From positions 1-5,471 of the forward strand of contig JAEWCJ010000438.1 of assembly GCA_023390695.1 (NCBI GenBank): DNA of 5,471 nt, in the 5' to 3' direction. Source of the stretch: Pseudomonadota bacterium. Lineage in GTDB: Bacteria > Pseudomonadota > Alphaproteobacteria > Rhizobiales > Xanthobacteraceae. Each line of letters begins with the position of its first letter. Position 1 is the stretch's first letter. Below are positions 4,689 to 5,471 of the stretch, one piece after another. Both the position numbers and the translations under genes were made by a program. A model generated the notes under the pieces. That model made no database searches, had not been told where the DNA came from, and saw only the letters and a list, made by a program, of their open reading frames with translations.

Positions 4689-5471
4689 TCATGCCACGCG
4701 GCGCTGCACGCCTGCCAGGATGCGCCGCAATTCCTCCTCGCCGCCATAGGCGCGGCCATATTCCTGATCCTGCGGCTGATCCTGCTCGTATGTGTGATCT
4801 TGGTCTTGCTCATACGTGTGATCGTAGCGCGCGTGATCGCAGCCGCGATCATCATACGCCTGCCCGTATTGTGCGGACGGGACCAGGCCGGCCTCGGGCT
4901 GGTGCAGGAAAGCGGGCAGCGCATCCGCGTCCGCCCCGACCCTGCGTGCATCCGCGTCGCGCCGGAATTTCCGCCGCCGCCGCGCGCGGACGATGCTGAA
5001 GATCGCCGGGCCGAGACTGCCGCCGATCAGCAACGCGGCGATGTAGGACACCGGCAGCCCGGCCGGCACGGCGGCCACGCCGGCGTTGTCCGCGGGTGCC
5101 GCCGCTGGCTGTGCCGTGCCCGCACCCGTCTTGCCGGTTTCGGATTCAGCTTCCTGCGCGGATGGCTCCTGCATCGCCAATGCCGTGCGCGCGGCGGGAT
5201 CGCCCGCCAATCCGGTCAGGACATTGTCTTTGGCATTCACGATGCCCGCCTCTTCCAGCAGGCCGGACCAGTCCACCAGGTAAGGCACGCTCTCCTGCGC
5301 GGCCGGCGCGGCCTGCGCCTCTGCCATGTCGCCGCTCTCGGCGGATACGGGCGGTGCGTCCGGCGCCGACGCCGGCTCGACGTCCGGCTCCGGCATTGGC
5401 GCGGCGCGCTCCCGCCGGTCCGCCTTGCGCGCGGCCGCGGCCTTGTCCATCGGGCCGCGCAACCAGCATTT
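4689..5471 (-). CDS. Unrecognised single-pass membrane protein with Asp/Gln/Tyr repeat tail (5' end unsure)
   Basis: The stop is TGA at 4691-4689 and the frame stays open to the right edge. Visible starts are TTG at 5462 and ATG at 5450, neither with a Shine-Dalgarno I can see, so the true start may lie outside the window. Counting from TTG 5462 (257 residues): 1-60 is Ala/Pro/Glu-rich and probably disordered; 61-98 is the best-ordered soluble part (VDWSGLLEEAGIVNAKDN, then GLAGDPAARTALAM); 99-135 is another Ala/Gly/Pro linker; 136-158 is one membrane segment (GLPVSYIAALLIGGSLGPAIF); then a strongly basic stop-transfer stretch RARRRRKFRR at 159-168. The tail (169-257) ends in an Asp/Gln/Tyr-rich repeat and a short helix EEELRRILAGVQRRV. 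The basic flank predicts that the tail is cytosolic and the N-terminal part periplasmic. Coding is supported by near-total G/C at third positions in the 30 codons from ATG 5450, and by silent-only divergence in the repeat. I cannot name a function. Confidence 0.75.
   Translation of the reverse strand, partial: KCWLRGPMDKAAAARKADRRERAAPMPEPDVEPASAPDAPPVSAESGDMAEAQAAPAAQESVPYLVDWSGLLEEAGIVNAKDNVLTGLAGDPAARTALAMQEPSAQEAESETGKTGAGTAQPAAAPADNAGVAAVPAGLPVSYIAALLIGGSLGPAIFSIVRARRRRKFRRDADARRVGADADALPAFLHQPEAGLVPSAQYGQAYDDRGCDHARYDHTYEQDQDHTYEQDQPQDQEYGRAYGGEEELRRILAGVQRRVA
4776..4823 (-). repeat. Tandem 24-bp repeat encoding two DHTYEQDQ units
   Basis: Inside the minus-strand gene, 4800-4823 and 4776-4799 each encode DHTYEQDQ (residues 214-221 and 222-229, counted from TTG 5462). 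The DNA copies differ at five of 24 positions. All five are third-codon-position transitions and all are silent. Degenerate partial units flank the pair (CDHARY before, PQDQEY after), which suggests an older repeat array. Confidence 0.85.

Noticed and set aside
1..5471. A defence island, mobile element or CRISPR system
   Set aside because: I see no nuclease, helicase, transposase, integrase, reverse transcriptase, spaced repeat array or attachment-site repeat. The unknown membrane proteins alone do not support such a call.

Overview
The window is GC-rich DNA with strong third-position G/C in its real genes. It looks like the chromosome of an alphaproteobacterium, most likely Hyphomicrobiales (Rhizobiales). 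The pointers are a flavin-reductase tail of a type I associate with that order, a HisKA_2 (HRxxN) histidine kinase with a DUF4118 membrane domain, and a GGAAC-N17-CGTT element that fits the EcfG general-stress-response promoter consensus. The family calls come from reading motifs, not from a search. I see no RNA gene, insertion sequence, CRISPR array or phage gene.

Layout: (1) 2-280 (+), the 3' end of a flavin-reductase-family gene cut by the left edge. (2) 344-2374 (+), a complete membrane O-acyltransferase of the OafA/YrhL type: an Acyl_transf_3 membrane domain followed by a periplasmic SGNH domain, probably starting at TTG. (3) 2375-2469, a short intergenic stretch holding a perfect 9-bp inverted repeat that also reads as an EcfG-type promoter just before the next ATG. 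(4) 2470-3465 (+), a membrane-bound orphan HisKA_2 histidine kinase. (5) 3466-3878, about 410 bases with no confident gene: a hairpin after the kinase stop, and a small ORF that has a good ribosome-binding site but non-coding-like base composition. (6) 3879-4622 (+), an unrecognised protein with three membrane segments and a cytosolic helical domain. (7) 4689 to the right edge (-), convergent with gene 6: an unrecognised single-pass membrane protein with an Ala/Pro-rich N-terminal part and a C-terminal Asp/Gln/Tyr repeat.

Nothing shows that these genes form one pathway. The acyltransferase probably decorates a surface polysaccharide. The kinase belongs to the superfamily whose members feed PhyR-NepR-EcfG stress signalling in Alphaproteobacteria. 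If the element before it is a real EcfG promoter, the kinase would be a target of the response it may feed, and its mRNA would be nearly leaderless. That is the most testable idea here. The two unknown membrane proteins are the parts of the window I cannot place in a described system.
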